Below are positions 32,642-41,572 of a stretch of 64,000 bases of DNA, one piece after another; position 1 is the stretch's first letter; each line of letters starts with the position of its first letter. Source of the stretch: Planctomycetota bacterium (GTDB taxonomy: Bacteria > Planctomycetota > UBA1135); contig JAJFFC010000020.1 of NCBI GenBank assembly GCA_021776795.1, forward strand, positions 186,001-250,000, read 5' to 3'. A program made the translations under genes and the position numbers. The notes under the pieces are model-generated. The model was given only the letters and a program-made list of their open reading frames with translations. It was not told the DNA's origin and did no database searches.

Positions 32642-33475
32642 TCAGCTACCGACTTGAGGCCTATTCTCAGCGTAATTCAGGACCAAGGCCAAGCGCTCGC
32701 GCAGCGTGGCGCGGGTGGCGATGAAATCGACCTGGCCCTTGTCGACCAGGAACTCGGAGCGCTGGAAGCCCTCGGGCAGTTCTTGGCGAATAGTGTTCTG
32801 AATCACGCGCGGGCCGGCGAAACCAATCAGGGCGCCGGGCTCGGCGACGGTGACATCGCACACGCTGGCGAAACTCGCGGTGACGCCACCGGTGGTGGGG
32901 TTGGTCAGCACCGAAATCGAGAAACCGCCCTGCTTGCTATAGCGATTGAGCACGGCGCAGGTCTTGGCCATTTGCATGAGGGAGATTGCGCCCTCGTGCA
33001 TGCGCGCGCCACCCGAAGCGCTGAACAGCACCACTGGCAGATTGCGCTCCATGGCGAGTTCGACGGTGCGGGCGATCTTCTCGCCGACGACCTCGCCCAT
33101 GGAACCGCCCATGAAGCTGAAGTCGAGAACCGCCATGGCGACTTCTTTGCCACCAATGGTGCAGGTGCCAGCAAGGCAGGCGTCGGCATTGCCGGTCTTC
33201 TCTTGCGCGGCGCGAATCTTTTCGCTGTAGGGCTTGCTGTCAATGAAGTTGAGGCGGTCGCGCGGTTGCAAGTCGGTGAAGTGCTCGACGAAGCTACCGG
33301 GGTCCGCGGTCATTTCAATCCGGCGGCGGCCGGCGACAGTGTGGTGACAATCGCACTCAGGACACACGAACTGATTCTGTTCGAGATCCTTGGCGTAGAT
33401 CATCTTGGCGCATTCTGGGCACTTGCTCCACAAGCCGCCAGGAACGTCTTTCTTCTTCCGCAGTCGAAATGCCAT
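32642..33475 (-). CDS. accD: acetyl-CoA carboxylase carboxyltransferase subunit beta
   Basis: 277 residues. An N-terminal four-Cys zinc ribbon ('KCPECAKMIY' and 'VCPECDCHH') precedes the crotonase-like carboxyltransferase domain with 'MGGSMGEVVGEKIARTVELA', 'VVLFSASGGARMHEGAISLM' and 'NPTTGGVTASFA'. With AccA it transfers carboxyl from biotin to acetyl-CoA, the first step of fatty acid synthesis. accA is not in the window. It lies 15 bases downstream of rpe. Confidence 0.96.
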   Translation of the reverse strand: MAFRLRKKKDVPGGLWSKCPECAKMIYAKDLEQNQFVCPECDCHHTVAGRRRIEMTADPGSFVEHFTDLQPRDRLNFIDSKPYSEKIRAAQEKTGNADACLAGTCTIGGKEVAMAVLDFSFMGGSMGEVVGEKIARTVELAMERNLPVVLFSASGGARMHEGAISLMQMAKTCAVLNRYSKQGGFSISVLTNPTTGGVTASFASVCDVTVAEPGALIGFAGPRVIQNTIRQELPEGFQRSEFLVDKGQVDFIATRATLRERLALVLNYAENRPQVGS

Positions 33476-33490
33476 GGGTCTATTCTAGCC

Positions 33491-34171
33491 TCAGGAGGGA
33501 GAACCGGCGTTGCCAGCTTGGGGGAGGGGCTCGCGCATGGCGGCGAGAGCGCTGGCCATATCGGTGGCACGGTAAAGGTAAGTGCCGGCAACCAGGACAT
33601 TGGCGCCCGCTTTACGGCATGCCATGGCAGTCTCGGCGTTGATGCCACCATCCATTTCGATGTCGCCCTGATAACCCCAGGCGCGTAGTTGCTCGACCTT
33701 TTCGAGAACTTCGGGCAGGAAGGACTGGCCGCCGAAACCGGCGTGCACCGACATGATCAGAATCAAGTCGAGTTGGTCGAGGTAGGGGCGCAGTGGGGCG
33801 ACGCCCGCTGGCGGATTGAAGGCGACACCCACTTGGCAGCCAGTGGCGCGGAAGCGTTCGAGTGTGGCTTCGAAGCAATCTTCGGCCGCTTCGTAATGGA
33901 AAGTCAGCAAGTCGGCGCCGGCGTCGGCGTATTGCTGCGCCCATTCGCCGGGCTTCTCGATCATGAGGTGGACATCGAGGGGAAGGCGAGAAGCCTTCTT
34001 TGCCGCAGCAACTACCGGGGGGCCGATGGACAGGTTGGGCACGAAATGCCCGTCCATGACATCGACGTGGTGCCAATCGGCGCCCGCCCTTTCGGCACGA
34101 AACAACTCCTCGCCGAGGCGGCTAAAGTCGCTGGCCAAAATCGAAGGGGCGATGCGAAGCGGCGGGGTCAT
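33491..34171 (-). CDS. rpe: ribulose-phosphate 3-epimerase
   Basis: 226 residues, the usual length. 'RIAPSILASDFSRLGEE', 'WHHVDVMDGHFVPNLSIGP', 'LDVHLMIEKP', 'MSVHAGFGGQSFLPEVLEKV' and 'EMDGGINAETA' are the TIM-barrel signatures with both metal-binding His and the catalytic Asp residues. It interconverts ribulose-5-phosphate and xylulose-5-phosphate in the pentose phosphate pathway. The ATG at 34171 is the natural start. It is probably transcribed together with accD. Confidence 0.96.
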   Translation of the reverse strand: MTPPLRIAPSILASDFSRLGEELFRAERAGADWHHVDVMDGHFVPNLSIGPPVVAAAKKASRLPLDVHLMIEKPGEWAQQYADAGADLLTFHYEAAEDCFEATLERFRATGCQVGVAFNPPAGVAPLRPYLDQLDLILIMSVHAGFGGQSFLPEVLEKVEQLRAWGYQGDIEMDGGINAETAMACRKAGANVLVAGTYLYRATDMASALAAMREPLPQAGNAGSPS

Positions 34172-34260
34172 GGCGTCATTCTACCCGGGCAAAAGGGGGC
34201 TGGCGGGGCCTTTCGCGCCTCTCGCTTCTCGGTTTTTGCCGGGAAAGCTATCCTGTGCCC

Positions 34261-34584
34261 ATGGATGCGCAGCTGCCCCCCCTTCTTGCTGACTACTTCG
34301 CCTACTTCGAAGAGAGCCCGGTCATGGCCGTGCTGCTGGGCTTGGTGGTGGTCGTGATTGCCGTGGCCCTTCTGCGCGTGGCGCTGAAGCTGTTCCTGTT
34401 CTTCCTGATTCTTGTGGTGGTTGCTTTGGTCGCCTCCTACTTCTTTGTAGGCGAAGAAAAAACCAATGAGGCCCTACGCAACGGCGCGGACGAGGTCGAA
34501 GAAAAACTCGATGATCTCATCGAAAAGGGAGAAGACACTATGGAAGATCGCTTCAAAGACGAGCTCAAGAAGCAAGGCGGCTAA
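34261..34584 (+). CDS. Small membrane protein with acidic cytoplasmic tail
   Basis: About 107 residues: one long or two short membrane helices (about 20-65, 'VMAVLLGLVVVVIAVALL' and 'LFLFFLILVVVALVASYFF'), then a charged helical tail ('DEVEEKLDDLIEKGEDTMED'). The ATG at 34261 is used; a GTG at 34255 is possible. No family is recognised. It is convergent with nrdB, the intergenic hairpin covers its end. Confidence 0.68.
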   Translation: MDAQLPPLLADYFAYFEESPVMAVLLGLVVVVIAVALLRVALKLFLFFLILVVVALVASYFFVGEEKTNEALRNGADEVEEKLDDLIEKGEDTMEDRFKDELKKQGG

Positions 34585-34601
34585 GCTTTCGCTTAACCGC
34601 C
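34576..34601. terminator. Hairpin between convergent genes
   Basis: GGCGG-C-TAAGC (34576-34586) pairs with GCTTA-A-CCGCC (34591-34601) with one mismatch and a TTTC loop. It contains the stop of the plus-strand gene and faces the end of nrdB; there is no T run, so termination is uncertain. Confidence 0.45.
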
Positions 34602-34628
34602 CTGAATGGAGCGCGGGATTATCCGCGT

Positions 34629-35639
34629 TTAGAAGCTTTCGTCGAAGCTCACTTCGCCGGTCACGCCAATTTGGTAGGCGGAGACGCGGCGCTCGAAGAA
34701 GTTCGACAGTTCTTGCACGTCCTGTAGCTCCATGAAGGAGAAGGGGTTCTTGGCGTGGTAGTGCTTGGCCATGCCGAGGTTCCCTAGGCGCTGGTCCGCG
34801 CAGAAACGCAGGTACTCGCGCATGTCCTTGGTGGAGAGTCCAGGCACGCCACCTTCGAGGAGGTCGTCGGCGAATGCCATTTCGCACTCGATGGCTTCGT
34901 CCATCATGGAGATGACATCTTCTTGCATGCGCTCGTCGAACAGTTCCGGGTGCTCCTCGCGCACAGTGGCAACCACTTCGAACGCAAAGTTCATGTGGCA
35001 GCTTTCGTCGCGGAAGACCCAGTTGGTGCCAGATGCCAGGCCATTGAGCAAGCCCTTCGAACGTAGGAAGTAAACATAGGCGAAGGCAGCGAAGAAGAAC
35101 AAGCCTTCAATGCAACCGGCGAAGCAAATCAGGTTGAGCAGGAACTTGCGGCGGTCTTCTTCGGTCTCGACCGTCTGCAGTTCATTCACCGAATCAATCC
35201 ACTTGAAGCAGAACTCTGCCTTCTTGCGAATCGAAGGAATGCTGTGAATCGCGGCGAAGGCTTCGTGGCGTTCCTTGGGGTCGGGAATGTAGGTATCGAG
35301 CAGCGTCAGGTAAAACTGAACATGCAGCGCCTCTTCGTACAGTTGGCGCGACAAGTACATCCGCGCTTCTGGCGAGTTGATGTGCTTGTACAGGTTCAGG
35401 ACCAAGTTATTCGAAACAATCGAATCGCCAGTCGCAAAGAAAGCCACCAAGCGATGGATCAAGTGGCGTTCGCTCGGGAGCAGGCGTTCGCGCAGGTCGA
35501 CGATATCGGTGGAAAAATCCACCTCGTCGACAGTCCAGGTGTTCTTAATCGCGTCTTTGTACATCTCAAAAAACACGGGGTAGCGCATCGGGCGCAGGGT
35601 CAGTTCAAAACCAGGGTCCAGAATGGAGGTCTTTCTCAT
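34629..35639 (-). CDS. nrdB: class Ia ribonucleotide reductase small subunit
   Basis: 336 residues. The di-iron ligand pattern can be followed: Asp in 'FFATGDSIVSNN', 'EEALHVQFY' (Glu, His and the radical Tyr four residues after the His), Glu in 'CIEGLFFF' and 'RDESCHMNFAFE' (Glu and His). The C-terminus 'GEVSFDESF' is a short acidic tail for binding NrdA. It generates the tyrosyl radical that NrdA uses to reduce ribonucleoside diphosphates. It is 55 bases downstream of nrdA, and probably in the same NrdR-controlled transcript. Confidence 0.95.
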   Translation of the reverse strand: MRKTSILDPGFELTLRPMRYPVFFEMYKDAIKNTWTVDEVDFSTDIVDLRERLLPSERHLIHRLVAFFATGDSIVSNNLVLNLYKHINSPEARMYLSRQLYEEALHVQFYLTLLDTYIPDPKERHEAFAAIHSIPSIRKKAEFCFKWIDSVNELQTVETEEDRRKFLLNLICFAGCIEGLFFFAAFAYVYFLRSKGLLNGLASGTNWVFRDESCHMNFAFEVVATVREEHPELFDERMQEDVISMMDEAIECEMAFADDLLEGGVPGLSTKDMREYLRFCADQRLGNLGMAKHYHAKNPFSFMELQDVQELSNFFERRVSAYQIGVTGEVSFDESF

Positions 35640-35694
35640 CGTGTGTCGTCTAAGCCGTCAAAGGGGGGGATTGTGACGTGACGGAACGTCGTCG

Positions 35695-38097
35695 TTACTG
35701 ACAGGACTCGCAGGATTCCGGGTTCTCAAGGGAACATGCAAGGGCTTCGGCGGCGTCAATAGTTTCGGCCTCTACGTTTTGCCCGCTGTCAGTTTGGCGA
35801 ATGCGCGTCGCTGGTCGCGAGCGCAGGTAGTAAGTGGTTTTGATGCCCTTTTCCCAGGCATACATATACATGGAGCTGAGCTTGCCGATGCTTGGCGTCT
35901 CCATGAATAGGTTCAGCGATTGCGACTGGTCGATGTAAGCGCCACGGTCGGCGCCCATGTCAATCAGGGAACGCATGGGGATTTCCCAGGCGGTGCGGTA
36001 AATCTCTTTCAGGTCATCTGGCAAAAGGTCGACATTTTGCACCGAGCCCTCTGCCTTCTTGATTTGGTTGCGCACGGTTTCGGTCCACATGCCGCGTTCC
36101 TTGAGGTCGGCCACCAAGTAGTTGTTCACCTGGACGAAGTCGCCGGAGAGCGTTTCGCGCTTGAACAGGTTCGAAACCTGAGGCTCGATGCACTCGTAGC
36201 ACCCAGAGATGGAAGCGATGGTTGCGGTGGGCGCAATCGCAATCAACAAAGAGTTGCGTAGGCCATCACGCTGGATGTCTTCGCGCAATTTTTCGAAACG
36301 TTCCGGCTGGCTGGGGGTCACACCCCACAGGTCGCACTGCAGTTGGCCTTTCGCCGCACGCGTTTCCGAGAAGGTCTCATGCGGACCAAACTCTCGCGCC
36401 AACTGATTGCTGGTGACCAGGGCGTTGTAGTAAATCTCTTCCTGCACGCGCTTCGAAATGGCACGCGCTTGCTCGCTATCGAAGGGAATCTTGAGCTGGA
36501 AGAAGACATCTTGCAGGCCCATTAAGCCAAAACCCACCGGGCGCCAGCGCGCATTCGAAGCAGCGGCATCGTGAGTTGGGTAATAGTTGATGTCAATCAC
36601 GCGATCGAGGAAGCGCGTAGCTAGGCGCACGACTTCACCGATGCGCTCGTAATCGACTTCGCCATCTTTCACCATGCGCGAGAGGTTGATCGACCCCAGG
36701 TTGCACACGGCAGTCTCTTTGGCGCTCGTGACTTCGAGAATTTCGGTGCACAAGTTGGACAGGTGAATCACGTTTTGTGGTTCTCCAGTCTGGTTGGACT
36801 TCAGGTTGGAGTGATCCTTAAAGGTCATCCAGCCGTTGCCCGTCTGCGCCAGCGCGCGCATCATGCGCGAGTACAAGTTACGGGCAGAAACCTGGCTATG
36901 CGCCTTGCCGGCTTCTTCTGCGGCGACGTAAGCCTTTTCGAACTCTTCGCCGTATAGATCTACCAGTTCAGGGGTGACCTTGGGATCGAACAGTGACCAG
37001 GTGGCGTTTTCCTTGACCCGCTTCATGAACAGGTCTGGGACCCAATTCGCTAAGTTCAAGTTGTGCGTGCGGCGCATTTCATCGCCGGTGTTCTCGCGCA
37101 GTTCCAAGAACTGTTCAATGTCGGCGTGCCAAGTTTCCAGATACACGCAGGCTGCACCTTTACGACGTCCGCCTTGGTTGACCGCAGCCACCGAGGAATC
37201 GAGCGTCTTCAGAAAAGGAACAATGCCATTGGAGTTGCCATTGGTGCCGCGAATCAGCGAGCCTTGCGAACGCACGCGGCTATAGCTGAGGCCGATCCCG
37301 CCGGCGTACTTCGACAAACGGGCGATGTCGCCGTAGCGCGCGTAGATGTCCTCGAGGTCATCCTGCGGAGAATCCAGCAGGTAGCAGGAAGACAGTTGCG
37401 TGCGCTGGGTGCCTGAGTTAAACAAGGTCGGGGAGCTTGGCATGTAAGCCAAGGAGCTAATCAGTTGATAGAACTTGATCGCTTCGTGCGGGTCGTTGGC
37501 CAAACCGCAGGCCACGCGCATGAAGAAGTACTGCGGCGTTTCGATCACATTGCGTGATTCCGGATCCTTCAGCAAGTAGCGGTCGTAAACCGTGCGCAGG
37601 CCGAAGTACTGGAAGCGCTGCGAGCGCTGGTTTTCAATCGCGTCGTTGAGCTTGCGCCGGTTGGCGCGTACGAAGTCATGCACCTGGTCATTAATCAAGC
37701 CATTGCGGTGGCCATAACTAATCGATTGCGAGAAGGACTGAATGTCCTGCTGACGCACCTCTTTGCCGATGTAAGCGGCGAGCAAACGCCCAGCGAGGAA
37801 GCTGTATTCCGGCTCTTCCGAAACCAGGCCTGCAGCGGTCTGGATCGAGAGGCGGTCGAGTTCCGCGGTGGTGGCGCCGTCGTACAGGCCGGAAATCGTG
37901 CGGGTGGAAACCCGCATCGGATCGACGGCGCTCAGGCCCTCGGCCGAGCGGCCCACCGCGCGCACAATCTTGTTGAGGTCGACTGGCTCCAATGAGCCAC
38001 TGCGCTTCTTAACCTGCATGCCGACTGGGGCAGCGGCCTTCTCGGCGTCATTAGCGGGGGGCGTGGTGGAGCTGGGGACCGCGGTTTGTGCTTGCAT
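35695..38097 (-). CDS. nrdA: class Ia ribonucleotide reductase large subunit
   Basis: About 800 residues from the ATG at 38097. An N-terminal ATP-cone (about 27-120, 'KKRSGSLEPVDLNKIVRAV') gives allosteric activity control. The catalytic domain has 'SSCYLLDSPQDDLEDIY', the active-site strand 'AVCNLGSINLSRMV', 'LRNSLLIAIAPTATIASI' and paired tyrosines in 'TTYYLRSR'. The tail ends 'ENPESCESCQ' with the thioredoxin-reducible CxxC. It reduces NDPs to dNDPs with NrdB. The longer frame to 38397 covers the regulatory region and is rejected. Two NrdR-type boxes lie 110-156 bases upstream. Confidence 0.95.
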   Translation of the reverse strand: MQAQTAVPSSTTPPANDAEKAAAPVGMQVKKRSGSLEPVDLNKIVRAVGRSAEGLSAVDPMRVSTRTISGLYDGATTAELDRLSIQTAAGLVSEEPEYSFLAGRLLAAYIGKEVRQQDIQSFSQSISYGHRNGLINDQVHDFVRANRRKLNDAIENQRSQRFQYFGLRTVYDRYLLKDPESRNVIETPQYFFMRVACGLANDPHEAIKFYQLISSLAYMPSSPTLFNSGTQRTQLSSCYLLDSPQDDLEDIYARYGDIARLSKYAGGIGLSYSRVRSQGSLIRGTNGNSNGIVPFLKTLDSSVAAVNQGGRRKGAACVYLETWHADIEQFLELRENTGDEMRRTHNLNLANWVPDLFMKRVKENATWSLFDPKVTPELVDLYGEEFEKAYVAAEEAGKAHSQVSARNLYSRMMRALAQTGNGWMTFKDHSNLKSNQTGEPQNVIHLSNLCTEILEVTSAKETAVCNLGSINLSRMVKDGEVDYERIGEVVRLATRFLDRVIDINYYPTHDAAASNARWRPVGFGLMGLQDVFFQLKIPFDSEQARAISKRVQEEIYYNALVTSNQLAREFGPHETFSETRAAKGQLQCDLWGVTPSQPERFEKLREDIQRDGLRNSLLIAIAPTATIASISGCYECIEPQVSNLFKRETLSGDFVQVNNYLVADLKERGMWTETVRNQIKKAEGSVQNVDLLPDDLKEIYRTAWEIPMRSLIDMGADRGAYIDQSQSLNLFMETPSIGKLSSMYMYAWEKGIKTTYYLRSRPATRIRQTDSGQNVEAETIDAAEALACSLENPESCESCQ

Positions 38098-38206
38098 GGG
38101 GCTTCTTTCTGAATGGGCGACTAGCGCCAAGTGCTTTTCTGGTAAGGATTTCAGCAATCGCGAGGCGATTTTGCCCGGCCTTGGAGGGTCTCCCCGGCCG
38201 GGGAAT

Positions 38207-38222
38207 CCACAATATGTAGTGC
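38207..38222 (-). promoter_or_regulatory. NrdR-type box 1 upstream of nrdA
   Basis: GCACTACATATTGTGG on the minus strand, an inverted repeat close to the NrdR consensus (ACACWATATATWGTGT). It is one of two boxes whose starts are 31 bases apart, the spacing usual for NrdR operators. Confidence 0.7.
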
Positions 38223-38237
38223 AGGGTCCGGTAGCAA

Positions 38238-38253
38238 GCACCTTACCTAGTGT
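38238..38253 (-). promoter_or_regulatory. NrdR-type box 2 upstream of nrdA
   Basis: ACACTAGGTAAGGTGC on the minus strand; the outer half-sites ACACTA and GGTGC are kept. With box 1 it forms a tandem NrdR operator that would repress nrdAB when dATP is high. The 276-base divergent region 38098-38373 must also hold the promoters of nrdA and the SPFH gene. Confidence 0.65.
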
Positions 38254-38373
38254 TTTTTTGACAACAATAAAGGCTTGTATAATCCTCTTCTTGAGATTGG
38301 GGCAAAAGAGCTCAATTGGGAACGAATCGAAAGAAAGTGATATCACTACGATATCTCGCGCGTAGGCTAGGTC

Positions 38374-39264
38374 ATGATTCGAGAGATTCCCCTGCAACCA
38401 AAGTCTGGCCTACTCACGTTAATTGTGGCGGTTCCTACCTGTCTCGTTGGCGCCATTTTGTGCTTCGTCACAGCAGCCAATACACGGGACGGCGCAGTAG
38501 GCATTCCGGCGGTGCTTCTGGGCATTGGCTTGGCCATCACCATGTTCTTCCTTTTGGTTGGCCTATTCACGGTAAGCCCAAATAAAGCTCGTGTCCTGAC
38601 CTTGTTCGGTCGTTACGTCGGCACCGTGCACAGCCCAGGTCTGTGGTTCGTCAATCCCTTCATGTTGAAGCGCCATATTTCCGTGCGCGTGCGCAACTTT
38701 GACAGCGAGAAAATGAAGGTCAACGATCGCGAAGGGAATCCGATTGAAATTGGAGCGGTCGTGGTGTGGAAAGTCACAGACACCGCGGAAGCGTTGTTTG
38801 AAGTCGATGACTTCGAAGATTTTGTCGTGGTGCAGAGTGAATCGGCTCTGCGCAACCTGGCCACGCGATATCCCTATGACGCGCATGATGGCGAGGAAGG
38901 GGTAGAAATCGCCTTACGCAGTCACACGCAAGAGATTGCCGAGCAGCTCAAAGTCGAAATCCAAGAGCGCTTAGAGCAGGCGGGAGTCACCGTACTCGAA
39001 GCACGCATTAGTCACTTGGCCTATGCGCAAGAGATTGCTTCGGCCATGCTGCAACGTCAGCAAGCTTCCGCCATCATTGCCGCACGCACTCGTATCGTCG
39101 ATGGCGCTGTCGGTATGGTTGAGATGGCGCTTGAGAAGCTCAACGAAAAGGACATCGTCCAACTCGACGAGGAGCGGAAAGCGCAAATGGTGTCGAACCT
39201 ACTTGTGGTCCTCTGTGGTGATAAAGCGACCCAGCCTGTGGTCAACGCAGGCAGTATGTACTAA
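38374..39264 (+). CDS. SPFH (band 7 / stomatin-like) membrane protein
   Basis: 296 residues. Two N-terminal membrane helices (about 12-32 and 45-65) precede the SPFH domain with '[19 protein letters not shown]', '[19 protein letters not shown]', '[18 protein letters not shown]' and the helical '[18 protein letters not shown]'. It probably forms oligomeric membrane scaffolds. A small ribbon-helix-helix gene follows after 33 bases; this pair is conserved in other bacteria as far as I recall. The C-terminal '[15 protein letters not shown]' is typical of this subfamily. Confidence 0.9.
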   Translation: MIREIPLQPKSGLLTLIVAVPTCLVGAILCFVTAANTRDGAVGIPAVLLGIGLAITMFFLLVGLFTVSPNKARVLTLFGRYVGTVHSPGLWFVNPFMLKRHISVRVRNFDSEKMKVNDREGNPIEIGAVVVWKVTDTAEALFEVDDFEDFVVVQSESALRNLATRYPYDAHDGEEGVEIALRSHTQEIAEQLKVEIQERLEQAGVTVLEARISHLAYAQEIASAMLQRQQASAIIAARTRIVDGAVGMVEMALEKLNEKDIVQLDEERKAQMVSNLLVVLCGDKATQPVVNAGSMY

Positions 39265-39270
39265 AGCAAT

Positions 39271-39290
39271 GGGCGCCCTTAGGGGCGTCC
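39271..39290 (+). terminator. Hairpin between the SPFH and ribbon-helix-helix genes
   Basis: GGGCGCCC (39271-39278) pairs with GGGCGTCC (39283-39290, one G-T) and is followed by GATTTTC. It is weak as a terminator and lies directly before the GTG start at 39298, so it could lower translation or transcription of the second gene. Confidence 0.45.
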
Positions 39291-39297
39291 GATTTTC

Positions 39298-39522
39298 GTG
39301 GCTAAGGCAAGAAAATCCTTTCTCCTTCGGGTAGATCCCAAACTCCACGACGCGCTGCGTCGTTGGGCCGACGATGAGTTGCGCTCACTCAATGCCCAGG
39401 TGGAAAGTCTCTTGCGCCAAGCAGTCCACAAAGCAGGCCGCTTGGCGCAAGAGCCAGAAGAGCCCCCAGAATCAGGTTCAGGGAGCTCTGGCGGTTCAGA
39501 GGACGACCGCGGGGGAAGTTAG
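39298..39522 (+). CDS. Arc/HicB-like ribbon-helix-helix protein, partner of SPFH gene
   Basis: 74 residues from a GTG. '[20 protein letters not shown]' (strand and first helix) and '[18 protein letters not shown]' (second helix) form a ribbon-helix-helix DNA-binding domain; the tail is Glu/Pro/Ser/Gly-rich. Often annotated as Arc family or HicB-type antitoxin, but no toxin gene is adjacent. It may autoregulate the SPFH pair. The stop region overlaps the end of the convergent broken gene by 27 bases. Confidence 0.8.
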   Translation: MAKARKSFLLRVDPKLHDALRRWADDELRSLNAQVESLLRQAVHKAGRLAQEPEEPPESGSGSSGGSEDDRGGS

Positions 39523-40398
39523 GCAGGCGCCCAAGTCCACCGCCTGGATAGAGATGCCACATGCGCCAGCGGGTGCCGTCACCGACAGGCTGGAGAAGCC
39601 GGAGACATCGGCGCTAACAAGAATCAGTAGACTCGGTGCGCCTAGGTCGAGGTTGATGCCGGAGCAGGGTCCACCAGCCAAAGTAAAGCTGCCAGCGGGG
39701 CCATAGGCTAGGGCAACCGCACCAAAGGGCGTGGCGTTGCCGACTTGAATGTCGACCAAACCAGGGCAGCTGCCGATGATATCTAGGCTCGGACCACCAG
39801 GACCGTAGGCGTGGTTGTCGACCAATGGGCTCCAACTGAATGCGCTTCCGGTCACTCGAATTTCATGCACTGGGGTGCCACTGTAGCTGTAAGGGACAGG
39901 CAGGCCACCCGGCAGAGTGATGGGAGCACTGGTGAACACCAAGATGCCCAAATCGTCGTAACCTGTGACGGTGTCGACATCGGCAAAACCAGCTTAGGCG
40001 TCGAGGTCAAAAGAGATGTCACCAGTTGGCGAGTCGTACAGCATGGCGAGTTCGCCATTCGTGTTGGAAAGTATATTTTTTGACGCAGTGCCAAAGTAGG
40101 CCGCGCCATTCCATTGCAGCGAGCCGCCAGGTCCTGCGGTATAGGTGCATCCATCAGCCACCAAACCCGGACCCTGTCCACTGGCAATCGTGGTGTCATC
40201 GAGCGTGTCGACGCCAATCACCACGGCCCCACCAGCCGCAACTGAAAAAGTCTCGAAATCATCGACCACGCTAGCGGCGATGGTGCCGGAGGGATTCGTG
40301 GTGGGGCTAATCGCTGGGCCGGACCACGGATGGGGAGATTGTGCTGCTAGTGGTGTTGCCAATAGCGCAAAGGTGAAGGAGGCAAGGGGAAGTTTCAT
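39496..40398 (-). pseudogene. Secreted C-terminal-signature protein gene broken by an in-frame TAA
   Basis: The frame from the ATG at 40398 has a signal peptide (1-19), a beta domain ('PSGTIAASVVDDFETFSV', 'GELAMLYDSPTGDISFDLDA') and a TAA at 39994-39996 (codon 135). The same frame goes on at once with 'AGFADVDTVTGYDDLGILVF' and the C-terminal signature ('SCPGLVDIQVGNATPFGAV', '[20 protein letters not shown]') to a TGA at 39496. Only one base change (probably a Tyr codon) separates it from an intact 300-codon gene. TAA cannot encode selenocysteine, so this is a recent nonsense mutation or a sequencing error. Relative of the 25205-26017 protein by its tail. Confidence 0.82.
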
Positions 40399-40490
40399 GA
40401 GTACGGGGGGGAATGGGCGACAATCGCCCGAAGCAGGATGTTTCGAGCTTAACAGCAATCCCCAGATTCGCCTAGAAGTCGCTTGACGCC

Positions 40491-41525
40491 CTATTGGCGC
40501 TCAAGACGCCGCTCAATCCGCCACAGCTCTTCGCCTTTTTGATTGAGAAGGCGAATGGTCCAGGCCATCTTGTCTGCACCTACGGGTTCGATGGATTCCA
40601 CTCGGCGGCCATTGGCAGTGGCATTGCGAAAGATCAGGCTATCGTTCTGTTCTATTCCCACCGAAGGTCGAAGTACCGGTTCACCTTCTGCGATGCGCCA
40701 GGCTTCCCACCGCTGTGCGCCAGATACATACGCGCGGACATTGAGAGATTTTTGCCAATCACGTTCGCCTTCGGCACGCGTTGCCAACTGCGAAAGCACC
40801 ATGCAGTCTTTGTTGAGCAAAGTGCAATCCAACTGCGCTTCGCGCACACTGCCATCGGCTGCGGTTTCCGTGCCAACCCATTGCCCGCGCATCCAATCTA
40901 AGCGCCGCGCTTCGACATGCATGCTTAAGCTGCCCGCGTTCCATGGTGTTTGGAAGAGTTGTTCTTCGGTGGTGGCCTGCGCCGACGCCGTCCGCGTGAA
41001 CTCCATAATCCAGTCTGTCTTCCAAGTCAGACCGCCATCTTGACTTTTTGCACTATCCCAACGCACTGTGTTGGCGAGTGCATCGGAAAAGGTGTAGCGG
41101 GTGACATTACCGCTTCCTGGGGTTGGGTTGAGCGGGGCCAGGAAAGTGCCGCGGCCATGACGGAAGCTTCCTTGCATGCGGCCAAATCCAGCATCGCCAT
41201 CCATGGTCCAGAACAGCAAAATGGTCCAGAGGTCTGCAGCCGGATCATAGGCGCGCAGGCTGAAGCCATTCATGAAGCCATTGCCGAAGGGACCTGCCCA
41301 TTCTTCGACCAGCGCGGCGCCATCCAAAACAGGAGTGATGCGCGCAGCGGTGGTCGTTCCGTCTTGCCATTGCCCACTGGGTTGCAGGTGCCGGTTTTGC
41401 ACACTCCATTGGCCCGCCCAGAAATCAAAGTCAAGTGGGCTGCCGCTTTGCGCGGGCAATGTCGTGCAAAATGCCAACGCGGCGCAGGCGAGAGAGCTGA
41501 GGAGCATGGGAGAGCGATAGACCAT
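40491..41525 (-). CDS. Exported protein of unknown function (DUF1579-like)
   Basis: About 344 residues from the ATG at 41525, with a signal peptide (about 1-26, 'CAALAFCTTLPAQ'). Two similar beta-barrel-like halves: 'FDFWAGQWSVQNRHLQPSG' early and 'LDWMRGQWVGTETAADGSV' in the second half, each beginning with a 'W..G.W' strand. This resembles lipocalin-like DUF1579 domains that bind small hydrophobic ligands. An ATG at 41507 is another start. It is divergent from the kinase-like gene, 47 bases away. Function is unknown. Confidence 0.65.
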   Translation of the reverse strand: MVYRSPMLLSSLACAALAFCTTLPAQSGSPLDFDFWAGQWSVQNRHLQPSGQWQDGTTTAARITPVLDGAALVEEWAGPFGNGFMNGFSLRAYDPAADLWTILLFWTMDGDAGFGRMQGSFRHGRGTFLAPLNPTPGSGNVTRYTFSDALANTVRWDSAKSQDGGLTWKTDWIMEFTRTASAQATTEEQLFQTPWNAGSLSMHVEARRLDWMRGQWVGTETAADGSVREAQLDCTLLNKDCMVLSQLATRAEGERDWQKSLNVRAYVSGAQRWEAWRIAEGEPVLRPSVGIEQNDSLIFRNATANGRRVESIEPVGADKMAWTIRLLNQKGEELWRIERRLERQ

Positions 41526-41572
41526 CAGCTTGTTGTACTGCCAGGGGGCCAGACGCGTTAGCATTTCTGGAC

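Noticed and set aside
39298-39522. A toxin-antitoxin module
   Set aside because: The small protein has an antitoxin-like ribbon-helix-helix fold, but its neighbour is an SPFH membrane protein and no toxin gene is adjacent.
39994-39996. A third recoded stop codon in the C-terminal-signature gene
   Set aside because: The codon is TAA, which selenocysteine machinery does not decode; a nonsense mutation or error is simpler.
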